From: SIG603 sp964369225 | Lineage (GTDB): Bacteria > Bacillota > Clostridia > Oscillospirales > Acutalibacteraceae | Assembly: GCA_964369225.1 (NCBI GenBank) | Contig: CAYJER010000001.1 | Span: forward strand, 124,001-188,000 | Direction: 5' to 3' | DNA length: 64,000 nucleotides | Part shown: one piece after another, positions 7,768 through 17,242 of the stretch | Layout of the letters: each line of letters opens with the position of its first letter | How positions within the stretch are numbered: position 1 is the first letter of the stretch | Notes under the pieces: generated by a model | The model's input: the letters and a program-made list of their open reading frames with translations, nothing else | The model's database searches: none | What the model was told of the DNA's origin: nothing | Made by a program: the position numbers and the translations under genes

Positions 7768-10700
7768 TTAGACTGTTTGTGATACCATCATAAATAGTGC
7801 CAAAACGTCTGCATTGTTGATAAATCCATCTCCATTTATATCTGAAGCGAATTCCTCAATGTTTATGTTAGGGTCTGAAACATATTGAAGTAGAACGAAT
7901 ACGTCTTTGTTTGAAATAGTTCCGTCTGAATCAACGTCGCCTAAAACTACATCAACTACAGTTACCATACCATTCTCTACGTCAAACGCTACATTTGTGC
8001 CAGCCATATTGAATGTATCTTCTACACTGTATTCTACTGTTACATCATAGTCAGTATCTACCACTGCTGTGTCAAGAACCTCAAATGTTAGTGTAGCATA
8101 AGTTAGATCAGCTGTTGTAATGTCTTTTGTTCCATCAATCCAGTTAAGGATTAACTCATCGTCTGCTGTTTCTTGTGAAGAAACAAGTGAACCAAACTCA
8201 GAGTTAAATTTAACTTCTTTTAGTTTTAGCACTGTTTCATCAAAGTCAACTAGAAGTTTCATAGAAGTTAGACCAGGATTGTTCTCAAGAGTTATGTCTA
8301 CTATAACCTCGTCGCCAACTCTTGCTCTCTCTTGGCTTACAACTATAACTGCATCGTCTTCTACTACTGGAATCTCTTTATAAGTAGCTGTAATGCTTAC
8401 GCCGCTTGCTGGCATCTCGAAACTTGTTGTCATAGACTCTGCGTCTGCAAAAGTTACATCGCCAGTCCATTTGTCAAATTGCATGCCTTCAGCAGGTGCA
8501 TCAGCTGTAATATTAACAATTGTGCCTTCTTCATAAGAGCCTGTACCTGTACCGCCTGTTACAGTTACATCATAAGTTTGTACTTCTGAATCTATTGCAA
8601 AGTTAGCAGTAAATGTCTCTGAACTATCTACTGTGTAGATATAAATTGGGTTAAAGCTTACTACAGAACCGCTTGCATCTGTCCAGCTTACGAACTCGTA
8701 TCCGCTTGCAGGTGTTGCAGTAATTTTTTGTGTTACGTTTTTAACTAGGTTGTCTCTGTCGCCAGTTACTTTACCCATACCTTCGCCTACATTAACAGTG
8801 ATGTCATGTACTGCATAGTATGAAGGATCAGTTACAGGTGGGTTAGCTGCTAGACCGTCTTCTGGTCTGTCATAACCATTGTTGTTCTTTGTGAATATTT
8901 CACCATATGTGAACTCTTCCATCATGTACTCGAATGGTAGTTGCTCCCAATATGAAGACCAGATATCAACACCATAGTAATGGTCTGTATCACGTGGATC
9001 TTCAACTCTTTCGATATTAATAAATTGGTTATCAATAATCTTTTTGTACTTATTAGTATTTAGAGGTGAATCCTCATATGTTGCCCACTGCATATCAAAT
9101 CTGCCGTAAGCACTGTCAGGGTCTTGCCATGGCTCTAGTGTTACATCTTCATAATCACTTGAGTTTGTGATTAGACCAGTACCATGTTGATATGTATAAC
9201 CTGTTGAGATGTATCCGCTAGGATCAACTACGATACCACTCTCTTGGTTTACAATGATATTGCCTATCATCTCTACATTACGTCCACCACTCTTAATACC
9301 TAGTGTTGAATTTTCAAGTACGCAATCTAAAATTAGAACGCCACCCTTACTATCATCTAGGTAGATAGCTGTATTTTTGTCACCTACATGGTCTGATGAT
9401 ACATCGTGAATGTAGCAGTTTCTGATAATTGAACCTCTGTGTAGAGTGTCACGTCCTGTGTAGATAGCACCTTGGTCATCTGCCTCATGAATTACATTGT
9501 AAATCTCAAGGAATTCCATTAGCGCCTCTGCACCACCGCTACCGCCAACGCCATACATAATAGCGTTATGAGGAGCATCTGTAAATACGCAGTTTGAAAC
9601 AATGTTACCTACACCACTAATGTCAACTGCTGGGTTGTAAGATCTATTTTGCATACTAAATGTTGTGAATGTTGAGTTCTTTACATAGTTGTAACCACGC
9701 TCTAATGTCATGTCGTTACCACCAGCTAGTTGAACACCGCCATCGATAAACTCAATTTCACACATGTTGAATCCATTGTGTTTAGGGATATCGCCATCTT
9801 CTGAATTTTTGATTGTTGATAGGTCGCCGCCTATGTGTTTGATTTCTGCATTTTCTACTGAGTTGTAATCGCCGCCTGTTACGTTGAATATACCAGCATT
9901 TGCATTTTTCATGTCAATTCCATCGAATGTGATATGGCTTGCACCGTCAATATTAATCATAACCTCATTTAGGTTAGGAATATTAACTAGGTCTGTTTCA
10001 CTTGTCATATCTGTACCCTCTGGCGGGTAGAAATATAGCTTAAAGCTGTTTTCGTCTGTGATTTGGTCTATGTACCACTCACCAGGAATGTCTAACTCCT
10101 CTAGTAGGTTATAAACATAGAATTTAATAAATCCAGCATTAAATTGTCCTAAGCTGTATTGACTTAATAGACCGGCTGTGATTGTGTCCCCGTTAATCTC
10201 TGCAATTGGAACAGTTTGGTTAGAATAATCTGTACCCCAGTATCCATCCATCCAAGCACCTTGTCCGCCTGCATCGTTTCTGTCCAGGTCTTCATCTATA
10301 CCTGATTGCCAGCTAGCTAATTGATCTGCTGTGATATAAGTAGATTTAATCTTAAAGTTATCATTCTCATCGCCTGGCTCGTATGGATCGCCCCATCCGC
10401 CTAAGATAGCGTCAGTAGCCCAGTTACGAGGAGCACTACCTTTGTAAGGTACGCTTGTTGTCTTGATAAAGCCTGCACCAGCACTTGATAGTATTGTCTC
10501 ATCCTTATTAGGGAAACGAGAAAGTGTCATAGGCTCATCGTTTAAGTTTACAGTGAAATAACTCTCAGAGAAGTTCATTGAATCAAATAATCCAGTAAAT
10601 TGAACACCCTCTGCACTGTGACCTACAACTTGTAGGTTTTTGCCTTCAATTCCTAATGAAGAAATTTCTGCTACATAAACTTTGCCTACTGCATCATCAT

Positions 10701-13700
10701 GAATTCTGTAGAACTCTGAGTTTGCCTCGTCTACTAGCTCCATGTCGCTCATTGGAATTGATACTGCACCGTTGAATGTAACTTCTTCGTTGTTGTATGC
10801 TGTGTATTTAATTGGCTTATCAGCTGTACCGCTGTGTGTCTCGTCAAATTCAATTGATTGAGATATTGGATAGTTACCCTCACGGAAGTATACTATTACG
10901 CCGCCCTCTGGTAGAGCTTCTGACGCTATAACATCTCTTGCCATTTCGATTGTAGCATATGGGTTCTCTTTTGTACCATCACCTGTTACATCGTCACCAT
11001 CTACTGCTACGAAAATTTCTTTGCCGTATGTGCTGTTGTTGTCTTCTGCTACTGTTACTTTGAATGAAGCTGTAACATTTGTTCCATCCATAGATGTAGC
11101 TGTGATTATAGCCTCACCATAGTTTACGCCTGTTACTAAACCGTCTACTACTACTGCTACGTTCTCGTTGCTTGAAGTCCACTCAACTAGTCTAGCTGTT
11201 GCGTTTGATGGATTTAGTTTTGCATTAACAACTACTGACTCACCTAGATTTAGGTTTGTCTCTGTTAGTTGTGTTACAGGCATTGAGTTGTTTGTGTCTT
11301 GTCCAGGCTCGCCCTCTGCTATGATGTCAAATAAAGGAGCATCTGTTAGCATAATCTCTTGAACCTTTGCATCAACGCAGTTTACAGTAATTGTATCGCT
11401 AGCACCGCTTGAAGAGCTAACTTCAACAACTGCTGTTCCGTATTCCATTGGCTCTACAACGCCGTCTGGAGTAACGTTTACAAACTCGGCACCTGAAATA
11501 GCCTCACGCTCAATTATGTCTGTTGTTGGGTAAGATGGATCTTCTCCAACAATTTCTAATAGAACAGTTGCTAAGTTGTATGTCTCAAAATAACCGATGT
11601 CAACACTCTCGTCAACTATGTTGATTGAAGCTGCTGGGTTTTTCTTGATAAGCTCTACTTTATCGAATACAAAATCTAGGTCAGCTGAAGAACCAGTTGT
11701 TCTCATAACGATTTGCTGGAAACTGTCAACAGCAACATTACCTGTATAAACAGCTGTACCGTTTACCATATGAACTAGTGGTCTGCCATCAATAGAAACA
11801 GTAACACCGCTCTCTGGGTTAGCAAAGTCAAATCTTAATTGGTTTGTACAGTTAGTTGATAGTCTAATCTCTGCATTAGTCTCGATAACTTGACCATTTT
11901 TAACTGTTAGTAATTGATAGAAAGAACTACCATATCTAGCTCTTAAACCAACACCGTTTAGTCCCTCTGCATCTAATAATAGAATATCATTTGAACCTGT
12001 TGGTGGGTAAGGAACCTCAAATGCTATATCAACGATATAGTCTTCTACAGGCTGAGCAAAAGTATAAACAGCCTTTGAGCTGTAGCTACCATTTACATAC
12101 TCTGTTTTAAGTTCTGCGCCGTGCTTGTCAGCATAGTACTCTGTGATTGTCTCACCAAAAGCACTTACAGCCTCACCCTTTGTTAAGATACCTAATTGTC
12201 CAACAAATGGGTTTTCATCAGCTTCGTTTTCCTCAAAATCGTATCTTACGCTATCAGGAACATCAAAGCATGTCTCTAAATCTGCAACCGCATCATTTAA
12301 TGCAGTGATAGCTGCTAATGTATCTTCTTTAGAGCTTTCAGTTGTAATAGCGTTAGCATTTGCTAGTGCTGTTTCAAATGTTGCCCATTTTGTAGCATCT
12401 GAATAGTCAGCTTTAAAGAAACCTTCTACAAATGCTATTGTGTCTTGTAATCCGTCATAGCTCTCTGCATAGCTACTTACGAATTTCACATCATTTCTAA
12501 GAACAATACCTGGTTGCATGTCCTCATTACCTGCAGCTGATGCTTTAACTCTTACTATAACGTCGCCTACATCTAGTGTCTCATCGCCAACGTTTATAGG
12601 ATTTTCTGTAGCAGTTGTAAATGTTTTACCTGCATCTGTGCTGTACTCATAGCTGTCTATTGAATCATATCCAGCTACTGGTGTAAAGCTAAATGTGTTT
12701 GCATCGTCATCGTTTACAGGGTTTGTTGGTGCATCTGGTAACACTGGAACATCATCAATGCTGTCTGTTACATAGATGTCATCAAAATAATGGCTAAAGT
12801 TTGTGTTTGTTGAGTGAGACCATGTATCTTGTAGGTAATATTGGTTGAAGCCCTCTGCCTCGTACTCGCCTACTTTTTGGCCATCTAACAGAACATAAGC
12901 CATGCCCTCTTCTTGTGTAAAGTCAACTTGGAAGCAATGCCAACCCTCTGTTCTAGCAATGCCAGTGTCATTCCATTTTGACCAAGTTTGGCTATCATTT
13001 TCATTGCTTGACTTTGTACGAATTTGATATGTAGATTTTGAAACTGCATTGTTAAATCCAACAAATGTCTCTCTGATACTATCAGAATTTGTATCGTCTT
13101 TAACACTTAGCATCATTTTATAACTACTTGAAGAATAGTAAGCATCAAATTGATCATACATCCAAACAGTAATAACTTTGTCTTGTACTAATTCATCATA
13201 TTGATTACCAACTCTTAACAAGTCACGGTAAATAATAGGATCTACACTGCTTGTGTCATCCGCTACCAGTTTCATGCTTGAAAGTCCTGAACGTGAGTAC
13301 ACTGTAGAAAGTGTCATCTCTGGAGGTAATGTCCAAGGATCAGAAGCTTGAATTGGAATATTTTGTAGAGAATTAAAGCCATTAAAATCGCTTTCGCTCT
13401 CCATTGTTAAATCTAGTAAAGTTGTAAATGTATAAGCTTCATCATTGCTTACAGCTGGTAAAACATAATCAGCTAAATCAGGAGCTTTCATTCTTACTTG
13501 AACATCGCCAATAGCGATATTCTCATTGCCAACATAAAGAGGCTTTTCAGTTACAGTCTCCCATGTCTCGCCAGCATCTAATGAATACTCATATAATTCA
13601 GGAATTGCAGAGCCTGAAGAGTATGTCCAATCGAATGTATCTTTTTTATCATCTACTACAGGGTTTGATGGAGCTTGTGCGACACCTGTAATTGAGATAT

Positions 13701-14448
13701 TGTCAACATAAACACTTCCAGTTGCGTTTCCGCCCCAGCTGTTTTTAAATGAAATTGTTTTAAAGTCTGCATAGACTCCATCTGGAAGATCTACTTGACC
13801 CATTAACTTATCATTAGCATAGAAACTAACCTCGCCTGCTACAGTACAATCGATTTCAATTTCATGCCAACCTTTAGAAATTTGATTAGTATCCATGGTA
13901 AACTCAATAACCTTATTGTTCTCATCTCTGATATACTGATAAACACCTTTTGAGTCTAACGCTTGAGTAAAAGCTCTAAATCTTTCATTACCAGAAAACA
14001 TTCCATTGAACATAGCATAGGCATTATCTGTGTAACCGTCTTCATAGTAAGTCTTCTCACCATTATCAAGCAACATAACAATAGTTCTACCACTCGCATC
14101 ATCATTATATATCCATGCGCTTACCTTTTTTCCTACTTGGAAATCATCGAATGTTTTTGTTACTGCATAAGTTTTTGTTAGCGTATTTGGAGTAATCTTT
14201 AGTGCATGTTCTCCACTTTGTTGAAAGTCTAATGTTGTAGACACATCAACTTTTGAGTCTGTGCTTGAAAAACCAGCTGTACCGTCTTCAAAGTCTATAA
14301 CTTCTGTAAATTCGGTCGCTACAGGTTTTTCGCTAGGGGTTTCAGCAATAGGGTCTGCTGTCTCTTGAGCAGTAGCAGTCATTCCAAGTGATGAAAACAT
14401 CATTGATGCTGCAAGAACTACCGCAAGAATTTTTCTTTTCTTTAGCAT
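7768..14448 (-). CDS. Giant secreted GH141-like beta-helix protein with cohesin and dockerin
   Basis: A 2226-residue exported protein. Signal peptide 1-27; lectin/LamG-like jelly-roll modules about 48-255, 346-565 and 733-940; two repeated linker modules (YEYSLDAGETW about 287, YEYSTDAGKTF about 600); a FIVAR-like helical module 659-730; Ig/Big2 modules about 943-1136; a right-handed beta-helix 1142-1860 with GH141-type signatures (ENPYATIEMARDVIA, DDQGAIYTGRDTLHRGS); two InlB-type repeats 1880-2024 (GYEFVSWTD, GMQFDKWTG); a type I-like cohesin about 2031-2165; and a dockerin 2168-2222 with two calcium loops (DVDSDGTISNKD, DINGDGFINNAD). GH141 members include fucosidases and xylanases, so attack on plant or host glycan side chains is likely but the substrate is inferred. 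AGGAGG precedes the ATG. It is divergent from an AraC regulator. Confidence 0.9.
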   Translation of the reverse strand: MLKKRKILAVVLAASMMFSSLGMTATAQETADPIAETPSEKPVATEFTEVIDFEDGTAGFSSTDSKVDVSTTLDFQQSGEHALKITPNTLTKTYAVTKTFDDFQVGKKVSAWIYNDDASGRTIVMLLDNGEKTYYEDGYTDNAYAMFNGMFSGNERFRAFTQALDSKGVYQYIRDENNKVIEFTMDTNQISKGWHEIEIDCTVAGEVSFYANDKLMGQVDLPDGVYADFKTISFKNSWGGNATGSVYVDNISITGVAQAPSNPVVDDKKDTFDWTYSSGSAIPELYEYSLDAGETWETVTEKPLYVGNENIAIGDVQVRMKAPDLADYVLPAVSNDEAYTFTTLLDLTMESESDFNGFNSLQNIPIQASDPWTLPPEMTLSTVYSRSGLSSMKLVADDTSSVDPIIYRDLLRVGNQYDELVQDKVITVWMYDQFDAYYSSSSYKMMLSVKDDTNSDSIRETFVGFNNAVSKSTYQIRTKSSNENDSQTWSKWNDTGIARTEGWHCFQVDFTQEEGMAYVLLDGQKVGEYEAEGFNQYYLQDTWSHSTNTNFSHYFDDIYVTDSIDDVPVLPDAPTNPVNDDDANTFSFTPVAGYDSIDSYEYSTDAGKTFTTATENPINVGDETLDVGDVIVRVKASAAGNEDMQPGIVLRNDVKFVSSYAESYDGLQDTIAFVEGFFKADYSDATKWATFETALANANAITTESSKEDTLAAITALNDAVADLETCFDVPDSVRYDFEENEADENPFVGQLGILTKGEAVSAFGETITEYYADKHGAELKTEYVNGSYSSKAVYTFAQPVEDYIVDIAFEVPYPPTGSNDILLLDAEGLNGVGLRARYGSSFYQLLTVKNGQVIETNAEIRLSTNCTNQLRFDFANPESGVTVSIDGRPLVHMVNGTAVYTGNVAVDSFQQIVMRTTGSSADLDFVFDKVELIKKNPAASINIVDESVDIGYFETYNLATVLLEIVGEDPSYPTTDIIEREAISGAEFVNVTPDGVVEPMEYGTAVVEVSSSSGASDTITVNCVDAKVQEIMLTDAPLFDIIAEGEPGQDTNNSMPVTQLTETNLNLGESVVVNAKLNPSNATARLVEWTSSNENVAVVVDGLVTGVNYGEAIITATSMDGTNVTASFKVTVAEDNNSTYGKEIFVAVDGDDVTGDGTKENPYATIEMARDVIASEALPEGGVIVYFREGNYPISQSIEFDETHSGTADKPIKYTAYNNEEVTFNGAVSIPMSDMELVDEANSEFYRIHDDAVGKVYVAEISSLGIEGKNLQVVGHSAEGVQFTGLFDSMNFSESYFTVNLNDEPMTLSRFPNKDETILSSAGAGFIKTTSVPYKGSAPRNWATDAILGGWGDPYEPGDENDNFKIKSTYITADQLASWQSGIDEDLDRNDAGGQGAWMDGYWGTDYSNQTVPIAEINGDTITAGLLSQYSLGQFNAGFIKFYVYNLLEELDIPGEWYIDQITDENSFKLYFYPPEGTDMTSETDLVNIPNLNEVMINIDGASHITFDGIDMKNANAGIFNVTGGDYNSVENAEIKHIGGDLSTIKNSEDGDIPKHNGFNMCEIEFIDGGVQLAGGNDMTLERGYNYVKNSTFTTFSMQNRSYNPAVDISGVGNIVSNCVFTDAPHNAIMYGVGGSGGAEALMEFLEIYNVIHEADDQGAIYTGRDTLHRGSIIRNCYIHDVSSDHVGDKNTAIYLDDSKGGVLILDCVLENSTLGIKSGGRNVEMIGNIIVNQESGIVVDPSGYISTGYTYQHGTGLITNSSDYEDVTLEPWQDPDSAYGRFDMQWATYEDSPLNTNKYKKIIDNQFINIERVEDPRDTDHYYGVDIWSSYWEQLPFEYMMEEFTYGEIFTKNNNGYDRPEDGLAANPPVTDPSYYAVHDITVNVGEGMGKVTGDRDNLVKNVTQKITATPASGYEFVSWTDASGSVVSFNPIYIYTVDSSETFTANFAIDSEVQTYDVTVTGGTGTGSYEEGTIVNITADAPAEGMQFDKWTGDVTFADAESMTTSFEMPASGVSITATYKEIPVVEDDAVIVVSQERARVGDEVIVDITLENNPGLTSMKLLVDFDETVLKLKEVKFNSEFGSLVSSQETADDELILNWIDGTKDITTADLTYATLTFEVLDTAVVDTDYDVTVEYSVEDTFNMAGTNVAFDVENGMVTVVDVVLGDVDSDGTISNKDVFVLLQYVSDPNINIEEFASDINGDGFINNADVLALFMMVSQTV

Positions 14449-14512
14449 ATTTGCCTCCTTTAAATTTCTTCATGATATACAAATTCGCATTTATATATTG
14501 TTATCATGAAAT

Positions 14513-14582
14513 ATTACTCGATATAATTATATCATATTATACAATATAACACCATGAATTAATGTGTCATTATTCGAGTAAT
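14513..14582. promoter_or_regulatory. Inverted repeat upstream of the giant secreted gene
   Basis: ATTACTCGA (14513-14521) is matched by TCGAGTAAT (14574-14582), spanning AT-rich sequence with TATAAT-like boxes on the minus strand. Its place 65-135 bases before the start codon suggests an operator around the promoter. This is inference from symmetry and position. Confidence 0.4.
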
Positions 14583-14736
14583 TTTATATAATATATTATC
14601 ATTATAATTCCAAATTAGCTAATTGCATAAAGTTATGTTTATTTTTTTGGTTAAAATAACTATACAAAATACGCTAAACTCATGTATAAATCGATTTATT
14701 TCTTAAACTAAACTTAACAAATTGTTAATATTAATA

Positions 14737-14818
14737 CATTAAATATCACTCTCTTTTCATGAAAAACATTAAATTTCACTCTCTTTTCATGAAAAACATT
14801 AAATTTCGCTTCTTCATA
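14737..14818. repeat. 30-bp tandem repeats between the giant gene and araC
   Basis: Two 30-base copies (14737-14766 and 14767-14796), differing at one base, each contain CATTAAAT..CACTCTC and TTTTCATGAA. A third, partial copy (14797 to about 14818) diverges after CATTAAATTTCGCT. The 30-base period is close to three helical turns, which is typical of iterated binding sites for a regulator such as the adjacent AraC protein. The remainder of the 485-base intergenic region is AT-rich promoter sequence. Confidence 0.75.
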
Positions 14819-14894
14819 AAATCCAATTAGCTAAATACACAAAATTCCCATAGTTTTTTTAGTTATATTGCTAATAGCTAGCAAGGTAAATTTA

Positions 14895-14903
14895 TGATAT
14901 AAT
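14895..14903 (+). promoter_or_regulatory. Extended -10 promoter of the araC-type gene
   Basis: TGATATAAT is an extended -10 about 30 bases before the TTG start. No good -35 is seen at the usual distance, as expected for an activated or extended -10 promoter. Confidence 0.45.
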
Positions 14904-14933
14904 CTTATTATATCTAAATAAGGGGGTATTTTT

Positions 14934-15815
14934 TTGAAAAATGAGTTAATAAATGTAAATGATGAGTACATGTACAATAACGTTAAAACTAGTTTGATTA
15001 ATGCAGATTTATTGTTTTGTGGACATCAAGTATGTTCCTCTACCCATAGTTTTGGACCACATGTTAGGTCAAGCTATGTTATTCATTATGTTGTGTCTGG
15101 TAAAGGAATTTTCAGAAACTCATATGCTACCTATAAACTAGGACCCGGGTGTTCTTTCTTTATTTTTCCTGGTGAATTTACTTACTATGAGGCAGACAAA
15201 GATGATCCATGGGAATATTATTGGGTTGGCGTAAATGAACTTAGCTCCCCTGCTACGCCTAATACTTCATTTGATTTATTTTTACCTCATTCCATTCTTA
15301 CTGACCAGCCATGTTTTTTCACTAACACCGAGAATAATCTATGTGAGCTGTTTACACAATTGCATAAAATCCGTAAAGAAAATACAGATCACTCACCTCT
15401 TAAAACGGTTTCACTTTTTTATGATATAATGTATAATTATTTCCACCTTAACAATGAATTTCATTTATTGGACAAGCGTGAGGGAATTATTTCAAATCAA
15501 CTTCTAAGCGGAATAGACTTTATGAAGGCGAATTTTCAAAAAAAATTAAATCTTAATCAGGTAGCCGATCATGTAGGTTTATCACGTTCCCACTTTTCTA
15601 AACAATTTAAAAAGGCTTTTAATGTTTCGCCTGTTAATTTCTTAGTAAAATACAGGCTTATGGTAGCGGCTTCAATGTTAATTTCAACTGATTATTCTAT
15701 AGAATACATTAGCAACTATTGCGGATATAATGACTATAATTATTTCTCAAACCAATTTCATCAACACTATCATTATTCCCCAACAAATTTCAGACGAAAC
15801 AGGAGACACCGTTAA
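14934..15815 (+). CDS. AraC-family transcriptional regulator
   Basis: 293 residues with an N-terminal cupin-like sensing half (FGPHVRSSYVIHYVVSGKG, then GPGCSFFIFPGEFTYYEAD) and a C-terminal pair of helix-turn-helix motifs (LNQVADHVGLSRSHFSKQFK, then the second motif with YISNYCGYNDYNYFSNQF). This is the usual layout of sugar-responsive AraC activators. The start is a TTG with AAGGGGG 7 bases ahead. It is divergent from the giant GH141-like gene, and 30-bp repeats lie in the shared region, so it is probably the local activator. The inducer is likely an oligosaccharide, but that is inferred. Confidence 0.92.
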   Translation: MKNELINVNDEYMYNNVKTSLINADLLFCGHQVCSSTHSFGPHVRSSYVIHYVVSGKGIFRNSYATYKLGPGCSFFIFPGEFTYYEADKDDPWEYYWVGVNELSSPATPNTSFDLFLPHSILTDQPCFFTNTENNLCELFTQLHKIRKENTDHSPLKTVSLFYDIMYNYFHLNNEFHLLDKREGIISNQLLSGIDFMKANFQKKLNLNQVADHVGLSRSHFSKQFKKAFNVSPVNFLVKYRLMVAASMLISTDYSIEYISNYCGYNDYNYFSNQFHQHYHYSPTNFRRNRRHR

Positions 15816-15902
15816 AATAAACTGAGCCAACTTGAACTGAACTGCGCCCTACTTGTTAGACACACGGTATGCGCCTCACCACGAGATACTTTGGATTACT
15901 AT

Positions 15903-15940
15903 AAAAGAGCACCAATCAACTAGAAAGTTGATTGGTGCTC
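15903..15940 (-). terminator. Terminator of the capE-capF-capG unit
   Basis: A perfect 15-bp stem (GAGCACCAATCAACT, loop AGAA, AGTTGATTGGTGCTC) is followed by TTTT on the minus strand only. It lies 159 bases beyond the capG stop. It could also act as a barrier against araC readthrough. Confidence 0.7.
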
Positions 15941-16098
15941 ACTGCTTGTCCAAAATTTATTTGGTTTCGCCATTTGACAGAATATAAAAGTTTAACTAAT
16001 TTTTTCATGATACATGAATTTTTACAAGAGGAAAAATTTTATAACATAAATTCAGTGTTCATGTTTTTTTGCCCAATGACTTTTTCTACAGTTTGAAA

Positions 16099-17241
16099 TC
16101 ACATCTTTCTCCAAACCATTTTATTTACTACACCAGTATAACTTTGGATAATTTTAACTACCTTAGTAGATACATTTTCATCTACATAATTTGCTACTGG
16201 CTTTCCTAAGTCTCCATTATTATTCATCTGTACTGCTGTTTCTACTGCTTGTAAAACTTGTTCGGTTGTAATTCCAGCTAAGATAAAGTTTGCGGTGTCT
16301 AAAGCTTCAGGTCTTTCTGTGCTTGTTCTGATACAAATAGCAGGAAATGGATTACCAACAGATAAAAAGAAACTACTTTCCTCTGGTAGCGTACCGCTAT
16401 CCGAAACTACTGCAAAGGCATTCATTTGTAAATTATTATAATCATGGAAACCTAATGGTTTATTTTGAATAACTCTTTTATCAAAAACAAAGCCTCTGTT
16501 CTTAATGTAGCTTGCACTTCTTGGGTGACATGAGTATATTATTGGCATGTCATATTTTTCAGCCAAAGCATTTACAGCATTCATTAGATTAAAGAAATTT
16601 TCTTCTGTATCTATATTTTCTTCTCTGTGTGCAGATAAAAGAATATATTTGCCTTTTTCAAGATTAAGTTTATTTAGTATTTCAGAACTTTGTATTTTTT
16701 CAAGATTATTATGAAGAACTTCTGCCATAGGAGAACCTGTTACATAGGTACGCTCTTTAGCAGTTCCTTCATAGTTTAAATATCTTCTTGCATGTTCACT
16801 ATAGCATAAGTTTACATCAGAAATATGATCTACTATTCTTCTGTTAGTCTCCTCAGGTAAGCACTCATCAAAACATCTGTTACCAGCTTCCATATGAAAA
16901 ATAGGAATGTGGAGTCTTTTTGCACTAATTGCAGAAAGGCAGGAGTTTGTATCTCCTAAAATAAGTAATGCATCAGGTTTTTCCTGTACCATTAACTTAT
17001 ATGATTTTGCTATGATATTTCCTATTGTTTCGCCTAAATCCTCACCTACTGCATTAAGATAAAAATCTGGTTCTCTAAGTCCTAAATCATCAAAAAACAC
17101 TTGATTTAGCTCATAATCATAATTTTGACCTGTGTGAACCAAAGTTTGAACAAAATATTTATCACATTTTTTTATTGTGGCTGCAAGTCTGATAATTTCT
17201 GGTCTTGTGCCTATTATAGTCATAAGTTTTAATTTACTCAT
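16099..17241 (-). CDS. capG: UDP-N-acetyl-L-fucosamine synthase (UDP-GlcNAc 2-epimerase family)
   Basis: A 380-residue non-hydrolysing UDP-GlcNAc 2-epimerase fold: MTIIGTRPEIIRLAATIKKC at the N-terminus, GDTNSCLSA, HMEAGNRCFDECLPEE and LSAHREENI. In an operon with capE and capF this is the third enzyme of the UDP-L-FucNAc pathway, epimerising C2 of UDP-N-acetyl-pneumosamine (UDP-L-TalNAc); alone it could be mistaken for wecB. The ATG at 17241 is chosen because GAGGA lies 8 bases ahead, overlapping the capF stop; a longer frame to 17292 has no such site. Last gene of the unit. Confidence 0.92.
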   Translation of the reverse strand: MSKLKLMTIIGTRPEIIRLAATIKKCDKYFVQTLVHTGQNYDYELNQVFFDDLGLREPDFYLNAVGEDLGETIGNIIAKSYKLMVQEKPDALLILGDTNSCLSAISAKRLHIPIFHMEAGNRCFDECLPEETNRRIVDHISDVNLCYSEHARRYLNYEGTAKERTYVTGSPMAEVLHNNLEKIQSSEILNKLNLEKGKYILLSAHREENIDTEENFFNLMNAVNALAEKYDMPIIYSCHPRSASYIKNRGFVFDKRVIQNKPLGFHDYNNLQMNAFAVVSDSGTLPEESSFFLSVGNPFPAICIRTSTERPEALDTANFILAGITTEQVLQAVETAVQMNNNGDLGKPVANYVDENVSTKVVKIIQSYTGVVNKMVWRKM

Positions 17242-17242
17242 T

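Noticed and set aside
12885..13106. Overlapping 73-codon frame within the giant gene, and many similar frames in other genes
   Set aside because: They lie fully inside well-supported genes, lack ribosome binding sites and show no recognisable protein features.
14737..14818. Possible CRISPR-like array from 30-base repeats
   Set aside because: The copies are directly adjacent with no spacers, only 2.5 copies exist, and no cas gene is near.
16099..17241. Plain wecB (UDP-ManNAc formation)
   Set aside because: The direct operon with capE and capF identifies it as the CapG step of UDP-L-FucNAc synthesis.
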